Origin: Bacillus sp. USDA818B3_A
GTDB lineage: Bacteria > Bacillota > Bacilli > Bacillales > Cytobacillaceae
Assembly (NCBI RefSeq): GCF_009928415.1
Contig: NZ_JAABNN010000001.1
Span: forward strand, 89,995 to 153,994
Direction of reading: 5' to 3'
DNA length: 64,000 bases
Part shown: piece by piece, positions 16,178 through 24,594 of the stretch
How positions within the stretch are numbered: position 1 is the first letter of the stretch
How the letters are laid out: each line of letters starts with the position of its first letter
Position numbers and translations under genes: made by a program
Notes under the pieces: generated by a model
Databases searched by the model: none
Seen by the model: the letters and a program-made list of their open reading frames with translations, nothing else
Told to the model about the DNA's origin: nothing

Positions 16178-17977
16178 TCAGTATACATCCCGCTGGTAAC
16201 GTTTTTGTTGCTGCATGTCAGCAAGATAAGCCTCTGCTTCCTCGCGGCTCATGCTGCCTTCTTTTTCAATGATGTCGATGAGTGTTTTGTGAACATCATG
16301 TGCCATATGTTTCTCATCGCCACAGATGTATACAGCGGCACCTTCTTGCAGCCATTGGAATAATTCCTTGCTGTTTTCAAGCATACGGTGCTGTACATAT
16401 ACCTTTTGATCAGTGTCCCTTGAAAACGCCACATCCATTTTTGTTAATGTACCGTTTTGCAGCCACTTTTGCCATTCCACTTGGTATAGGAAGTCCGTCA
16501 CGAAATGTTGATCACCGAAGAACATCCATGCTTTTCCTTCTGCACCCGTTTCTTCACGTTCCTGCATAAAAGAACGGAATGGTGCTACACCCGTACCAGG
16601 TCCAACCATAATGATTGGTGTTTCAGGGTTTTGTGGCAGTTTAAAGTTTTCGTTTTCCTGAACATATACATTTAGGATATCCCCAGGGTTTATGCGATCG
16701 GCTACTAATGTGGAACAAACACCATTTCGGAGACGCCCATGTACTTCATAGCGGACAGTACCAATGGTTAAATGAACTTCATCAGGGTTTGCTGTTAAGC
16801 TTGATGCAATCGAATATAAACGGCCTGGAATTTTTCTTAAAATAGAAACAAATTCCTGTGCTGTTACGTTCCAAGGTGTATAGTCACGAACTATATCGAT
16901 TAAATCGCGTCCATTTATATAAGCTTTTACCTCTTCTTCTTTGCCAGGAGCAAGAAGTTCTTGCAGCTCTTGGTTTCCAGTCAGCTCTGCTGCTTTTTGA
17001 AGAAGTGGTTTAGTTAGAACACTAATTTCATAGTACGACAGAAGTGCATCACTTAAGGTACGAACATCTCCCTGCTTCACTGTCACCTTTTCATCAGGGC
17101 TCAAGTTTAATTCCTTGATTAAAAGATCCACTAACTCTGGGTCATTATCTGGATAAATTCCAAGCGCATCACCCGGTTGAAAAGATAGACCTGAACCTTC
17201 GAGTGAAATCTCAAGATGATGTGTTTCTTTGTTTGAGCCACGGCCGTTTAAGTTAATATTTTCGAGAACTTCTGCCTTAAATGGATTCGTTCTTGAGTAA
17301 ACCGATTCGGTTGCTTGGTTTAATGCCGTTTGTGTTGGAGCCTGTGCTGTGCCTGCGGCCTCACCCAAACTAGCAAGAACTCCTACCAGCCATTCTGCAG
17401 CTGGTTCATCGAAATCTACATCACAGTCAAAGCGAGGATAAAGTCGAGTTCCTCCGAGTTCTTCAAGACGGGCATCAAAGTCTTTACCTGTCTGACAGAA
17501 AAATTCATAGGAGCTGTCTCCAAGAGCTAAAACGGAGAAATGTAAGTTTTCTAGTTTTGGTGCTCTCTTGCTGTTTATGAAGTCATGGAAGCTGATCGCA
17601 TTATCAGGCGGCTCCCCTTCTCCATGTGTACTTGCGATGATAAGAAGGTTTTGAAGCTTCTTAAGATTGTTAGGTTTGAAATCGCTCATAGCCGTAACGG
17701 TTACTTGATATCCGTTTGCTTCAAGGGTTTGAGCTGATTTTTTCGCTAATCCTTTGGCGTTTCCAGTTTGGGAACCGTAAAGGATTGTTACCTCTTTTGA
17801 TATTTTTTGAGTTTCAGCAGGAACCTGTGTTAATTGGGCTGCTGCGGTTCCTAATTGGGAGCCTGCAAGATAGCCGCTAAGCCAAACTTTTTGTGTTTCA
17901 GACAAGGTTGGCAGGAGTCTGTTCAGAAGCTCTACTTGCTCCTGTGTAAACGGGCTGTTCAATACCTGAAGTTGCAA
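16178..17977 (-). CDS. cysJ: Assimilatory sulfite reductase (NADPH) flavoprotein alpha subunit
   Basis: About 599 residues. The N-terminal flavodoxin domain (FMN) shows TILYGSQTGNAKGLAKK near residue 70 and ASTHGEGEPPDNA near 120. The FAD domain has GRLYSIASSL near 385 and GVCSTLVAD; the NADPH domain has MVGPGTGVAPFRSFMQER near 460 and the usual end KRYQRDVY. Electrons pass NADPH-FAD-FMN to CysI. GAGGTGG lies five bases before TTG 17975-17977; this start gives MQLQVLNSPFTQEQ, matching B. subtilis CysJ as I recall it. The gap to sirB upstream is 235 bases, so cysJI may have its own promoter or depend on read-through. Confidence 0.95.
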   Translation of the reverse strand: MQLQVLNSPFTQEQVELLNRLLPTLSETQKVWLSGYLAGSQLGTAAAQLTQVPAETQKISKEVTILYGSQTGNAKGLAKKSAQTLEANGYQVTVTAMSDFKPNNLKKLQNLLIIASTHGEGEPPDNAISFHDFINSKRAPKLENLHFSVLALGDSSYEFFCQTGKDFDARLEELGGTRLYPRFDCDVDFDEPAAEWLVGVLASLGEAAGTAQAPTQTALNQATESVYSRTNPFKAEVLENINLNGRGSNKETHHLEISLEGSGLSFQPGDALGIYPDNDPELVDLLIKELNLSPDEKVTVKQGDVRTLSDALLSYYEISVLTKPLLQKAAELTGNQELQELLAPGKEEEVKAYINGRDLIDIVRDYTPWNVTAQEFVSILRKIPGRLYSIASSLTANPDEVHLTIGTVRYEVHGRLRNGVCSTLVADRINPGDILNVYVQENENFKLPQNPETPIIMVGPGTGVAPFRSFMQEREETGAEGKAWMFFGDQHFVTDFLYQVEWQKWLQNGTLTKMDVAFSRDTDQKVYVQHRMLENSKELFQWLQEGAAVYICGDEKHMAHDVHKTLIDIIEKEGSMSREEAEAYLADMQQQKRYQRDVY

Positions 17978-18152
17978 CAATACCACCTCACATGGAATAA
18001 AAATTTATTATTTTGAAAAAATTAATGAGAAAAGTCTCTCTAAGAATCTAGCATGCCACTTTTTTTGTTTTCCGACAACTATTATTCTAAAAATACACAG
18101 AATTTTTTATAATTAACTGATTTTTGTAATTAGAATCTGACCGGGACTAAAA

Positions 18153-18214
18153 GATGTTTTTACTGGTTTTTCATATTATGTGGATAATAATTATTTTCTT
18201 AACCAGCAAACATC
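18153..18214 (-). other. Long-range hairpin between sirB and cysJ
   Basis: On the minus strand GATGTTT-CTGGTT (just at the sirB stop) can pair with AACCAG-AAAACATC, with a small bulge, enclosing about 30 AT-rich bases that themselves fold. There is no T-run after it, so it looks more like an mRNA processing or stability element than a terminator. The rest of 17978-18152 is AT-rich with no clear promoter. Confidence 0.35.
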
Positions 18215-18932
18215 AAGTCGCCCTTCCAACCACTACATCCCGAATAACCCGATGGCTGCTCAAGATACCCGTATGATAGATCTCCCGCCCAAGCTTCGAC
18301 CATTTCCGAATCTCAGACGTTACCTCAGCAGTCAAGAGTCCTGAGAATAATAAATAAGGAATCACAATTACCTTGCCCTCTGCCTTTTCCATAACCGCAG
18401 TTAACGACGCTTGGAACCGGGGCTCTGCAGCCGCTAGAAAACATACCGAAACACCGGTAATATCTAGACGCTTCTTCATGCCACTGACAATCAAACTGAA
18501 ATCAGCTAGGGTATCTGGATCACTGCTTCCCCTTCCGACAATCAAAACCTGATCCTGCTCCGCCATTGTTCCAACGGTTTCCCTTACCAGTTCAGCGACT
18601 GCATCCAGAATCTTCCCCTGAACACCGAAAGGATCCTTCACCACTATAGAAATATCCGGGTACCTCTCACTAAGAGACTCAAGGACATTTGGAATATCTT
18701 GTTTTATATGCCCGGCAGCTAATAAAAACAAAGGGACAACCGTTATTTCTGTTGCGCCTCTTTTTACACACTGCCTAAAACCATCTTCAATCGATGGATC
18801 TGTTAACTCTAAAAAACTAATCTCTTGTATCGGGACATCAACACACTCACTTACACGGGCAATAAAGGACCTTGCCTCATCTGCCCCCTTTTTTGAGCGT
18901 GTCCCATGACCGATATATAAAATGGCTTTCAT
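18213..18932 (-). CDS. sirB: Sirohydrochlorin ferrochelatase (CbiX/SirB type)
   Basis: A 239-residue protein with the CbiX start MKAILYIGHGTRSKKG, whose His (about H9) is the catalytic metal ligand, and a second repeat half around VLIVGRGSSDPD near residue 135. Two fused CbiX domains are usual for Bacillus SirB (YlnE). The enzyme inserts Fe2+ into sirohydrochlorin, the last step of siroheme synthesis for CysI. GGAGGG lies seven bases before the ATG at 18930-18932. It follows sumT by 18 bases and is clearly in the same operon. Confidence 0.9.
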   Translation of the reverse strand: MKAILYIGHGTRSKKGADEARSFIARVSECVDVPIQEISFLELTDPSIEDGFRQCVKRGATEITVVPLFLLAAGHIKQDIPNVLESLSERYPDISIVVKDPFGVQGKILDAVAELVRETVGTMAEQDQVLIVGRGSSDPDTLADFSLIVSGMKKRLDITGVSVCFLAAAEPRFQASLTAVMEKAEGKVIVIPYLLFSGLLTAEVTSEIRKWSKLGREIYHTGILSSHRVIRDVVVGRAT

Positions 18933-18950
18933 CTTCGCACCCTCCAAACA

Positions 18951-19727
18951 CTACCCATGAACCACCGGGAGTTTAGGAACAATTTCTTCCTGAAACCAGT
19001 TTAACCTTTTATGAAGTTTCACAACCTCACCAATGACAATCATGCTAGGATTGGTAATCGCTGCTTCGTTCACAACGTCACAAATGGTTTCAAGCGTTCC
19101 CGTCACCGTTTGCTGATCGGTTAATGTCCCCCAATGGACCAGGGCAATTGGAGTGGTTGGTGATTTGCCGGAATCGATTAATTGCCTGCAAATATTGGGC
19201 AGATGGGAAACACCCATATAAATACAAAGAGTGTCCACGCCATTTGCTAAGTGGTGCCATTGATGATCGGCCGCCACATCTCCAGCCTGGTGGCCAGTAA
19301 TGAATGCAAAGCTCTTACTTATCGAACGATGAGTGACAGGGATCCCAGCATAAGCAGAAGCGGCAATCCCGGAAGTAATCCCGGGAACCACTTCAAACGG
19401 AACATCGTGTTTCACACATTCTTCCGCTTCTTCGCCGCCGCGTCCAAATACAAACGGATCGCCGCCTTTTAAACGGACCACCTGATAGCCTTTTTTAGCA
19501 TATTTCACTAAAAAGTGGTTAATCGTTTCCTGTTTCATTGTATGATAATTTGGAAGTTTGCCGCAGTATACCAGCTGCGCCCCTTCTTTTGCATATTTTA
19601 ATAGTTCAGGATTAACAAGCCGATCATAAAGGATGACATCGGCTTCCTGCAGGCAGCGCAATCCCTTGACCGTAATTAATTCCGGATCCCCAGGACCCGC
19701 ACCTACTAAATAAACCTTGCCAGCCAT
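18951..19727 (-). CDS. sumT: Uroporphyrinogen-III C-methyltransferase
   Basis: A 258-residue class III SAM-dependent methyltransferase. The N-terminal VYLVGAGPGDPELITVKGLR and YDRLV, the RLKGGDPFVFGRGGEE block near residue 85 and VVPGITSGIAASAYAGIPVTHR near 115 are diagnostic of SUMT/CobA (YlnD in B. subtilis). It methylates uroporphyrinogen III at C2 and C7 to precorrin-2, the first committed step to siroheme. Length is that of a stand-alone SUMT, so there is no fused CysG dehydrogenase/chelatase part. Placed between cysC and sirB with short gaps. Confidence 0.93.
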   Translation of the reverse strand: MAGKVYLVGAGPGDPELITVKGLRCLQEADVILYDRLVNPELLKYAKEGAQLVYCGKLPNYHTMKQETINHFLVKYAKKGYQVVRLKGGDPFVFGRGGEEAEECVKHDVPFEVVPGITSGIAASAYAGIPVTHRSISKSFAFITGHQAGDVAADHQWHHLANGVDTLCIYMGVSHLPNICRQLIDSGKSPTTPIALVHWGTLTDQQTVTGTLETICDVVNEAAITNPSMIVIGEVVKLHKRLNWFQEEIVPKLPVVHG

Positions 19728-19751
19728 GGCTGTTCATCCTTTCCTAAAACT

Positions 19752-20351
19752 TTAGATAATATTCTTTTCTTGCAAGTACTTGAAAATTTGCTGTACAGAT
19801 TCTTCCACTGATAATTTGTCTGAGCGAATCGTAATTTCTGGACGCTCTGGTGCTTCATATGGTGAATCAATTCCTGTAAAATCTTTAATTTCGCCGCGGC
19901 GTGCTTTTTCGTAAAGCTTCTTTGGATCACGCGCTTCACACTGTTCGATTGGGCAGTCAATGAATACTTCAATAAACTCGCCTTCTTCAAACAAAGCACG
20001 AACCTGGTCGCGGTCGGAACGGAATGGAGAAATAAACGCTGTTGTTACAATCGCACCGCTATCGACAAATAGCTTCGCTACTTCTCCAATACGGCGGATA
20101 TTTTCTGTACGATCGTGTTCAGAAAATCCTAAGTCTTTGTTCAAACCATGACGGATATTATCGCCGTCTAGGACATATTCACTAATCCCCTGGCGGTATA
20201 ATTCACCAGAAACAGCATTTGCAATCGTTGATTTACCTGAACCGGAAAGACCTGTAAACCAAAGTACACAGCTCGCGTGGCCATTTTGTGTATGACGGTC
20301 TGCTTTTGTTACGGTTGCATTATGCCATGTGATATTTGTTGCTTTTGTCAT
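19752..20351 (-). CDS. cysC: Adenylylsulfate (APS) kinase
   Basis: A 199-residue P-loop kinase with Walker [10 protein letters not shown] at residues 34-42, [16 protein letters not shown] near 80-95 and [18 protein letters not shown] near 135. It phosphorylates APS to PAPS for reduction by CysH. Normal length for bacterial CysC. GGAGG precedes the ATG at 20349-20351. It is 15 bases downstream of sat in the operon. Confidence 0.95.
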   Translation of the reverse strand: MTKATNITWHNATVTKADRHTQNGHASCVLWFTGLSGSGKSTIANAVSGELYRQGISEYVLDGDNIRHGLNKDLGFSEHDRTENIRRIGEVAKLFVDSGAIVTTAFISPFRSDRDQVRALFEEGEFIEVFIDCPIEQCEARDPKKLYEKARRGEIKDFTGIDSPYEAPERPEITIRSDKLSVEESVQQIFKYLQEKNII

Positions 20352-20366
20352 TGTTGTATTTCCTCC

Positions 20367-21518
20367 TTAGACCGTTGCAGTTTCTTCTTTCATGCCTTCG
20401 ATTAGTACTTCCACAACTTCTTTACGGCTGAAAGTAGCAGGAGGAAGAACACCAGCACGAAGCATTTCTCTTACCTTTGTACCAGAAAGGATGACGCGGT
20501 CTTCTTTGCTGTGCGGGCAAGTTTTATCAGAAGCCATGCCTTCACACTTTGTGCAATAGAAGCTGTGTTCAAAGAACATTGGTTTGATACCAAGCTCACC
20601 TTCAGCGAAATTACTGAAAATGTGCTGCGCATCGTAAGTTCCGTAGTAATTACCTACACCAGCATGGTCACGGCCAACGATGAAGTGTGTGCAGCCAAAG
20701 TTTTTACGTGCAATCGCATGGAAAATCGCTTCTCTTGGTCCTGCATAACGCATTGCTGCAGGGTATACACCAAGTTGAACGCGTTCAGCCGGATAGTAAT
20801 TATCTAGCAATACACGGTAGCTTTTTAGACGTACTTCAGCGGAAATATCGTCTGATTTTGTTTGACCTACAAGTGGACTAACGAATAATCCATCAACGGT
20901 TTCTAATGCTGCTTTTTGGATGTATTCATGTGCACGGTGGATTGGGTTTCTAGTTTGGAAACCAACAATTGTTTTCCAGCCTTTCTCTTCAAACATCGCA
21001 CGTGTTTCTTTTGGCTCATACCACACATCAGCGAATACGCCTTTATCTGATTTTTTCACTAGAACAATATCACCTGCTACATATACAGGTCCTCGTTCAT
21101 AAAGACGTTTCACTCCTGGGTGCGCGACTTCGTCAGTTTTATAAACTTCGATCGCTTCTTTATCTAAATCTGGCTCATACCATTCAGATACTGTGATAAC
21201 ACCATAAACCTCGCCTTGGTGAACTAACTTGATTTCTTCACCTACTGTAAGTGTTGCAGCAGTCTCATTGGAAACAGGCAATGTAACTGGAATCGACCAG
21301 ATTGTATTGTCCGCTAAACGCATGTTAGAAACCACATTTTCATAGTCTGCTTTTCCAAGGAACCCTGTAAGTGGGCTGAATAGTCCAACACCAATCAACT
21401 CTAGATCACTCAAAGCGATTGCATCGATTTCGATTTCTTTCTCGATGTTATTAAAATCATAAGCTGGGTCGAATGCTTGGATTAGTTTTCCTCCGTGAGG
21501 TGCTGGTAAAAATGACAC
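20367..21518 (-). CDS. sat: Sulfate adenylyltransferase (dissimilatory-type Sat)
   Basis: A 383-residue ATP sulfurylase that makes APS from sulfate and ATP. Active-site motifs are visible: [15 protein letters not shown] (ATP/sulfate site) near residue 195, [28 protein letters not shown] near 260-290 and the metal-site cysteines [17 protein letters not shown] near 325-340. Start is GTG at 21516-21518 after AAAGGA. It is the monomer-type Sat used in the Bacillus cys operon, not CysDN. Confidence 0.95.
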   Translation of the reverse strand: MSFLPAPHGGKLIQAFDPAYDFNNIEKEIEIDAIALSDLELIGVGLFSPLTGFLGKADYENVVSNMRLADNTIWSIPVTLPVSNETAATLTVGEEIKLVHQGEVYGVITVSEWYEPDLDKEAIEVYKTDEVAHPGVKRLYERGPVYVAGDIVLVKKSDKGVFADVWYEPKETRAMFEEKGWKTIVGFQTRNPIHRAHEYIQKAALETVDGLFVSPLVGQTKSDDISAEVRLKSYRVLLDNYYPAERVQLGVYPAAMRYAGPREAIFHAIARKNFGCTHFIVGRDHAGVGNYYGTYDAQHIFSNFAEGELGIKPMFFEHSFYCTKCEGMASDKTCPHSKEDRVILSGTKVREMLRAGVLPPATFSRKEVVEVLIEGMKEETATV

Positions 21519-21581
21519 TTTTAATCAAGTCCTTTCTTTTTTGAAAAAATTATATATGAATAAATTATGAAACTAGCAAGT

Positions 21582-22649
21582 TTAATCTTTCGCAATTTCC
21601 TGTTGTACCGCCATACTTGGTTTTTGTCTTTTCATTAATGACGAGACACCCAGGACGGAAATAAGGACACCCGCCATTGCGATAACTGGGTAAAAGTTAT
21701 GTTCAATAATCATTTGAATCATTGTATATGATAATACCATGGATAAAACCGGCGAGACAATCCAAACTGTGAGAAGTTGAACAACAATGCCTTTTTTCAA
21801 AACCGATTTACCGCTTTTAGCGAAGCCAATCCCTATAATCGAAGAGGTGGTAATTTGTGTTAATGGTACTGGGATACCGAAAACGGATGCAATGGTGACA
21901 ATCGTTGCCCCTGTTCCTGAGATCACACAGCCCTCTTCAAGCCGAAGGGTGGTAATTTTCTTCCCATTCGTCTCTAAGACACGATGGCCGAGAAAAAGTG
22001 CTCCGCCGGCTACAAATAAACCGCCCCAGAAGATCCCATTTCCAGTGGATAGAATATTGGCTCCAACAAGTGGGCCAACGGCATTTGCCACATTGTTCAT
22101 ACCAGCCGAGAAAGCTTCAAACAATCCCATAAAAACGACTAGAATCGAGAGATATGGTACGGCCTTTGGAGCTTCCATCCATTTCTTTAAATATCTATTT
22201 TTTAATAGGTACGTTACGGAAATCGCAATGACAAAGGCAACAAATGGCGTCAGCAGCCAGAATAGCAGGATCCAAACTAGTTTACTGACAAACACAGATT
22301 GATAGACAATCCCTGCCCCAATAACAGAACCGACCGCCACTTCACTTGTAGAAAGCGGAATTCCGAATATGTTAGCAAGAAACAACGCCAATGCTGCGGA
22401 TGTTAAAACAATTAATGCCACCGGGATTGTAAACGTGCTGCTAGGCACGATCCCACTTCCCAATGTTTTAACGACTTCCCCGCCGCCAAGCCAGGCACCA
22501 AGAAAGACCGTGATACTGCACAGCAGCAAAGCAAGACGTTTTTTTACAACGCCCGCCCCGTAGGCAATACCCATGGATGCTGCTGCCCCGCTTGCACCTA
22601 TATTGATGGCAAAAAATAAACCAACCGTAATTGCAATGACTGTGAGCAT
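21582..22649 (-). CDS. cysP: Sulfate permease of the PiT family (CysP)
   Basis: A 355-residue membrane protein with about ten hydrophobic segments and the duplicated PiT half-domains: first repeat around INIGASGAAASMGIAYGAGVV, second around SAGMNNVANAVGPLVGAN. Bacillus CysP is a phosphate-transporter relative that takes up sulfate by proton symport. GGAGGG precedes the ATG at 22647-22649. Position between cysH and sat is the B. subtilis order. Confidence 0.92.
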   Translation of the reverse strand: MLTVIAITVGLFFAINIGASGAAASMGIAYGAGVVKKRLALLLCSITVFLGAWLGGGEVVKTLGSGIVPSSTFTIPVALIVLTSAALALFLANIFGIPLSTSEVAVGSVIGAGIVYQSVFVSKLVWILLFWLLTPFVAFVIAISVTYLLKNRYLKKWMEAPKAVPYLSILVVFMGLFEAFSAGMNNVANAVGPLVGANILSTGNGIFWGGLFVAGGALFLGHRVLETNGKKITTLRLEEGCVISGTGATIVTIASVFGIPVPLTQITTSSIIGIGFAKSGKSVLKKGIVVQLLTVWIVSPVLSMVLSYTMIQMIIEHNFYPVIAMAGVLISVLGVSSLMKRQKPSMAVQQEIAKD

Positions 22650-22766
22650 TTGGAATACCCTCCTTTACACCCGCTTTAACAGCCTAACATCCAAAAAGTT
22701 TATTGATAGATTTATAGCCTGTTATGCGGTGGGCACTGCCAAGAATGCCCGACTGGTTTGTTCAGA

Positions 22767-23483
22767 TTAGCGGGTATGTAAACCGCATTCTGTTTTGCCG
22801 CTTCCTGACCAGCGTCCTTCACGTGAATCGCCGCCATCAGAAACAGGCTTCGTGCATGGGAAGCATCCGATGCTTGGATAATTATGATCATGCAAGGTAT
22901 TGTATGGAAGATCCTTCTTCTTGATGTACTCCCATACCTCATCCCAAGTCCAATGAATCAATGGGCAGATTTTGATATTCTCAAATTTGTCGTCCTTATT
23001 TAGGAATTCCGTGTTGGCTCTAGTTGGTGACTGTTCCCGGCGCAATCCTGAGATCCACGCTTTTCTAGCAGTCAGGGTCTCCCTTAATGGGATTACCTTA
23101 CGAATGTTACAGCATTGATTGGCATCCCTCAGCCACAAAGCAGACCCATATTCTGCCGCCTGTTCATCAAGAGTCATTTTTGGAAGTTTCCGTTCAATTC
23201 TTAATGTTGGGAAACGAGCTTCCATTTTATCGATGACTTCGTATGTTTCAGGGAAATGAAGCCCAGTATCTAAGAAAACAATATGTGCATCAGGTTTTAC
23301 CTGATGAATCAGGTCGATTAGCACGATGGCTTCAGCGCCGAAGCTTGATGCATAAACAATCTCTTCGTCAGGATACGAGCTGTATGCCCACTTTAATACG
23401 GACAGTGCCCCTTTTGTCTCGTCATCGTACGAGAACGTGTCTGAAATTTGTTGCCAATTTTGATAGGTTATTGCAGCTGTCAT
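22767..23483 (-). CDS. cysH: Phosphoadenylyl-/adenylyl-sulfate reductase
   Basis: A 238-residue PAPS-reductase-family enzyme that reduces PAPS or APS to sulfite using thioredoxin. The ATP-sulfurylase-like P-loop region is [16 protein letters not shown] near residue 43; cluster-type cysteines are present as NQCCNIRK near 123, GCFPCTKPV near 205 and the C-terminal catalytic ECGLH. The CC plus CxxC set indicates a 4Fe-4S enzyme able to use APS, as in B. subtilis CysH. It is the second gene of the S-box transcript, 75 bases after yezD. Confidence 0.93.
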   Translation of the reverse strand: MTAAITYQNWQQISDTFSYDDETKGALSVLKWAYSSYPDEEIVYASSFGAEAIVLIDLIHQVKPDAHIVFLDTGLHFPETYEVIDKMEARFPTLRIERKLPKMTLDEQAAEYGSALWLRDANQCCNIRKVIPLRETLTARKAWISGLRREQSPTRANTEFLNKDDKFENIKICPLIHWTWDEVWEYIKKKDLPYNTLHDHNYPSIGCFPCTKPVSDGGDSREGRWSGSGKTECGLHTR

Positions 23484-23520
23484 GCTACATGCCTCCTTTT
23501 TTCATAAAAAAAGCGTCTTC

Positions 23521-23550
23521 CTGGAGGTTGACGTTTCAATCAGCCTCCAG
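23521..23550 (-). other. Hairpin between yezD and cysH
   Basis: CTGGAGG (23521-23527) pairs with CCTCCAG (23544-23550). On the minus strand the hairpin is followed, after GAAGACGC, by seven T and then the cysH ribosome binding site. It could be a weak terminator or a stability hairpin that sets the ratio of yezD to cysH mRNA. Confidence 0.5.
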
Positions 23551-23558
23551 TGTTCTGG

Positions 23559-23714
23559 TCAGCGCGGTTTGTTTTGTTTAAGACGAACCTTTTCATTTTT
23601 TTCTATTTGTACAATCTTTCCATCCTGAACTACTAGTGTAATAGAGCCATATTGTAAAGAAACAAGCATTTTCTCTAAATGAGTAATCAGTTCTTCCTTT
23701 TCAGTAGCGTTCAG
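23559..23714 (-). CDS. YezD-like small protein (DUF2292), apparent CTG start
   Basis: The frame encodes NATEKEELITHLEKMLVSLQ, YGSITLVVQDGKIVQIEKNE and a basic end KVRLKQNKPR. The YGSITLVVQDGKIVQIE pattern is that of DUF2292 (YezD), a small protein family often found with sulfur genes. There is no ATG, GTG or TTG in frame at the N-terminus. AGGAGG lies nine bases before CTG 23712-23714, so CTG is the best start (51 aa). It is the first gene after the SAM riboswitch and precedes cysH. Function unknown. Confidence 0.65.
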   Translation of the reverse strand: MNATEKEELITHLEKMLVSLQYGSITLVVQDGKIVQIEKNEKVRLKQNKPR

Positions 23715-23734
23715 ATTGATTCGCCTCCTTTTTA

Positions 23735-23885
23735 CAAAAAACGCCTTTCCGATCTGAGGAAAGGCGTTACCATAAGTCCAGGGACACCTTATCTCCCAAA
23801 ATGTGAAACATTTTGCTGGAATGGGCACCTTGCTTTGCAGGTTGCCGGGCTTCATCGGGCCAGTCCCTACGCCTCTCTCGATAAG
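23735..23885 (-). ncRNA. S-box (SAM-I) riboswitch with terminator
   Basis: On the minus strand the aptamer runs from CTTATCGAGAGAGG (23885) through GGGACTGGCCCGATGAAGCC, CGGCAACC, AAGGTGCC and TCCAGC to GGGAGATAAG (23788); these are the conserved S-box core strings. The expression platform is a strong terminator, AACGCCTTTCC (23758-23768 on the minus side) pairing with GGAAAGGCGTT, followed by TTTTTT. SAM binding favours termination, so the sulfate-assimilation operon is shut when methionine/SAM is plentiful. Confidence 0.97.
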
Positions 23886-23905
23886 AATATTAATTGATGA
23901 AATTA

Positions 23906-23935
23906 ATCCTACCATACCAATAGGTTTTATGTAAA
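23906..23935 (-). promoter_or_regulatory. Promoter of the S-box cys operon
   Basis: TTTACA (23930-23935) and TAGGAT (23906-23911) are 18 bases apart on the minus strand. Transcription would start near 23899, about 14 bases before the riboswitch. Confidence 0.5.
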
Positions 23936-24078
23936 TAAAAAAATCTAAAAATTAAAAAATTCTTTAGGCCACTTTTTATATGGTAAACAATTTGTGACTG
24001 TTTGACAAAAAAATTTTTAAAACGAATGCCCTTTTTCGAATGTTTGCATTTACTGTAATGTGAAGGAGGAGGATGAAT

Positions 24079-24372
24079 GTGTCAGAGTTAGATTTTCATG
24101 AAGTTGCACACGAACTTTTGAAAAAGGAAGTAGAAGTGGTCACCCTTCAAGGTAATTTTGTTGGCAGACTGCTAGAGGTCGGCAGAGATGTGATTGTTTT
24201 GGAAACGAGAGGCAGGGTCAGTCTGCGGGTTTTGGCGATTCGGATTGAAACCATCGTGGCGATCTTTCGAGTCGAGAACTTAGGGCCAAGGAGACCTTTT
24301 GGGTTTGGACCAGGTGAAGGTGAGCACGGACCGGACCAAGATGAAAGCAGCAGCAGCAGCAGTAATGAATAA
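24079..24372 (+). CDS. Small protein with SM-like/DUF2642-type fold and acidic-serine tail
   Basis: GAAGGAGGAGG is followed by ATG 24073 and, two codons later, GTG 24079; spacing favours the GTG, giving a product of about 97 residues (MSELDFHEVAHELLKKEVEV). Residues 15-70 form short beta strands, VVTLQGNFVGRLLEVGRDVI followed by LETRGRVSLRVLAIRIETIVAI. This resembles the DUF2642 group found in Bacillus spore-associated proteins such as YuzF. The tail is glycine/proline-rich, then acidic with a six-serine run. Family assignment is tentative. It is divergent from the cys operon and followed by its own terminator. Confidence 0.6.
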   Translation: MSELDFHEVAHELLKKEVEVVTLQGNFVGRLLEVGRDVIVLETRGRVSLRVLAIRIETIVAIFRVENLGPRRPFGFGPGEGEHGPDQDESSSSSSNE

Positions 24373-24377
24373 AGATG

Positions 24378-24410
24378 AAGAGAAAGCACTTTCTGCTTTC
24401 TCTTTTCTTT
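24378..24410 (+). terminator. Rho-independent terminator
   Basis: AAGAGAAAGCA (24378-24388) pairs with TGCTTTCTCTT (24394-24404), followed by TTCTTTTG. Confidence 0.8.
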
Positions 24411-24594
24411 TGTTCTGCTTTATTTCAACCGAAGAATAACTATTTTACATTGGACTGTGCATTTTTAGGGATTATCAGTTAGACTACTTCAACTTATTAA
24501 AAAGTCCTTTCGTCAAACCCTTTACTTCGTTTTCACTCACTACCGTGGTAAAATAACAGATGGATTAAAATTTTAAATACAAGAAGGGCTTTTC

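Noticed and set aside
17978..18152. Independent cysJI promoter or CymR/CysL site
   Set aside because: No -35/-10 pair with acceptable spacing and no binding motif I could match with confidence.
19706..19999. 97-codon minus-strand frame spanning the cysC-sumT junction
   Set aside because: Overlaps both genes in another frame; its composition (Ser/Lys/Gln-rich) looks like a frame shadow.
21787..22302. 171-codon rightward frame opposite cysP
   Set aside because: Antisense shadow of a membrane-protein gene; no recognisable protein and no ribosome binding site.
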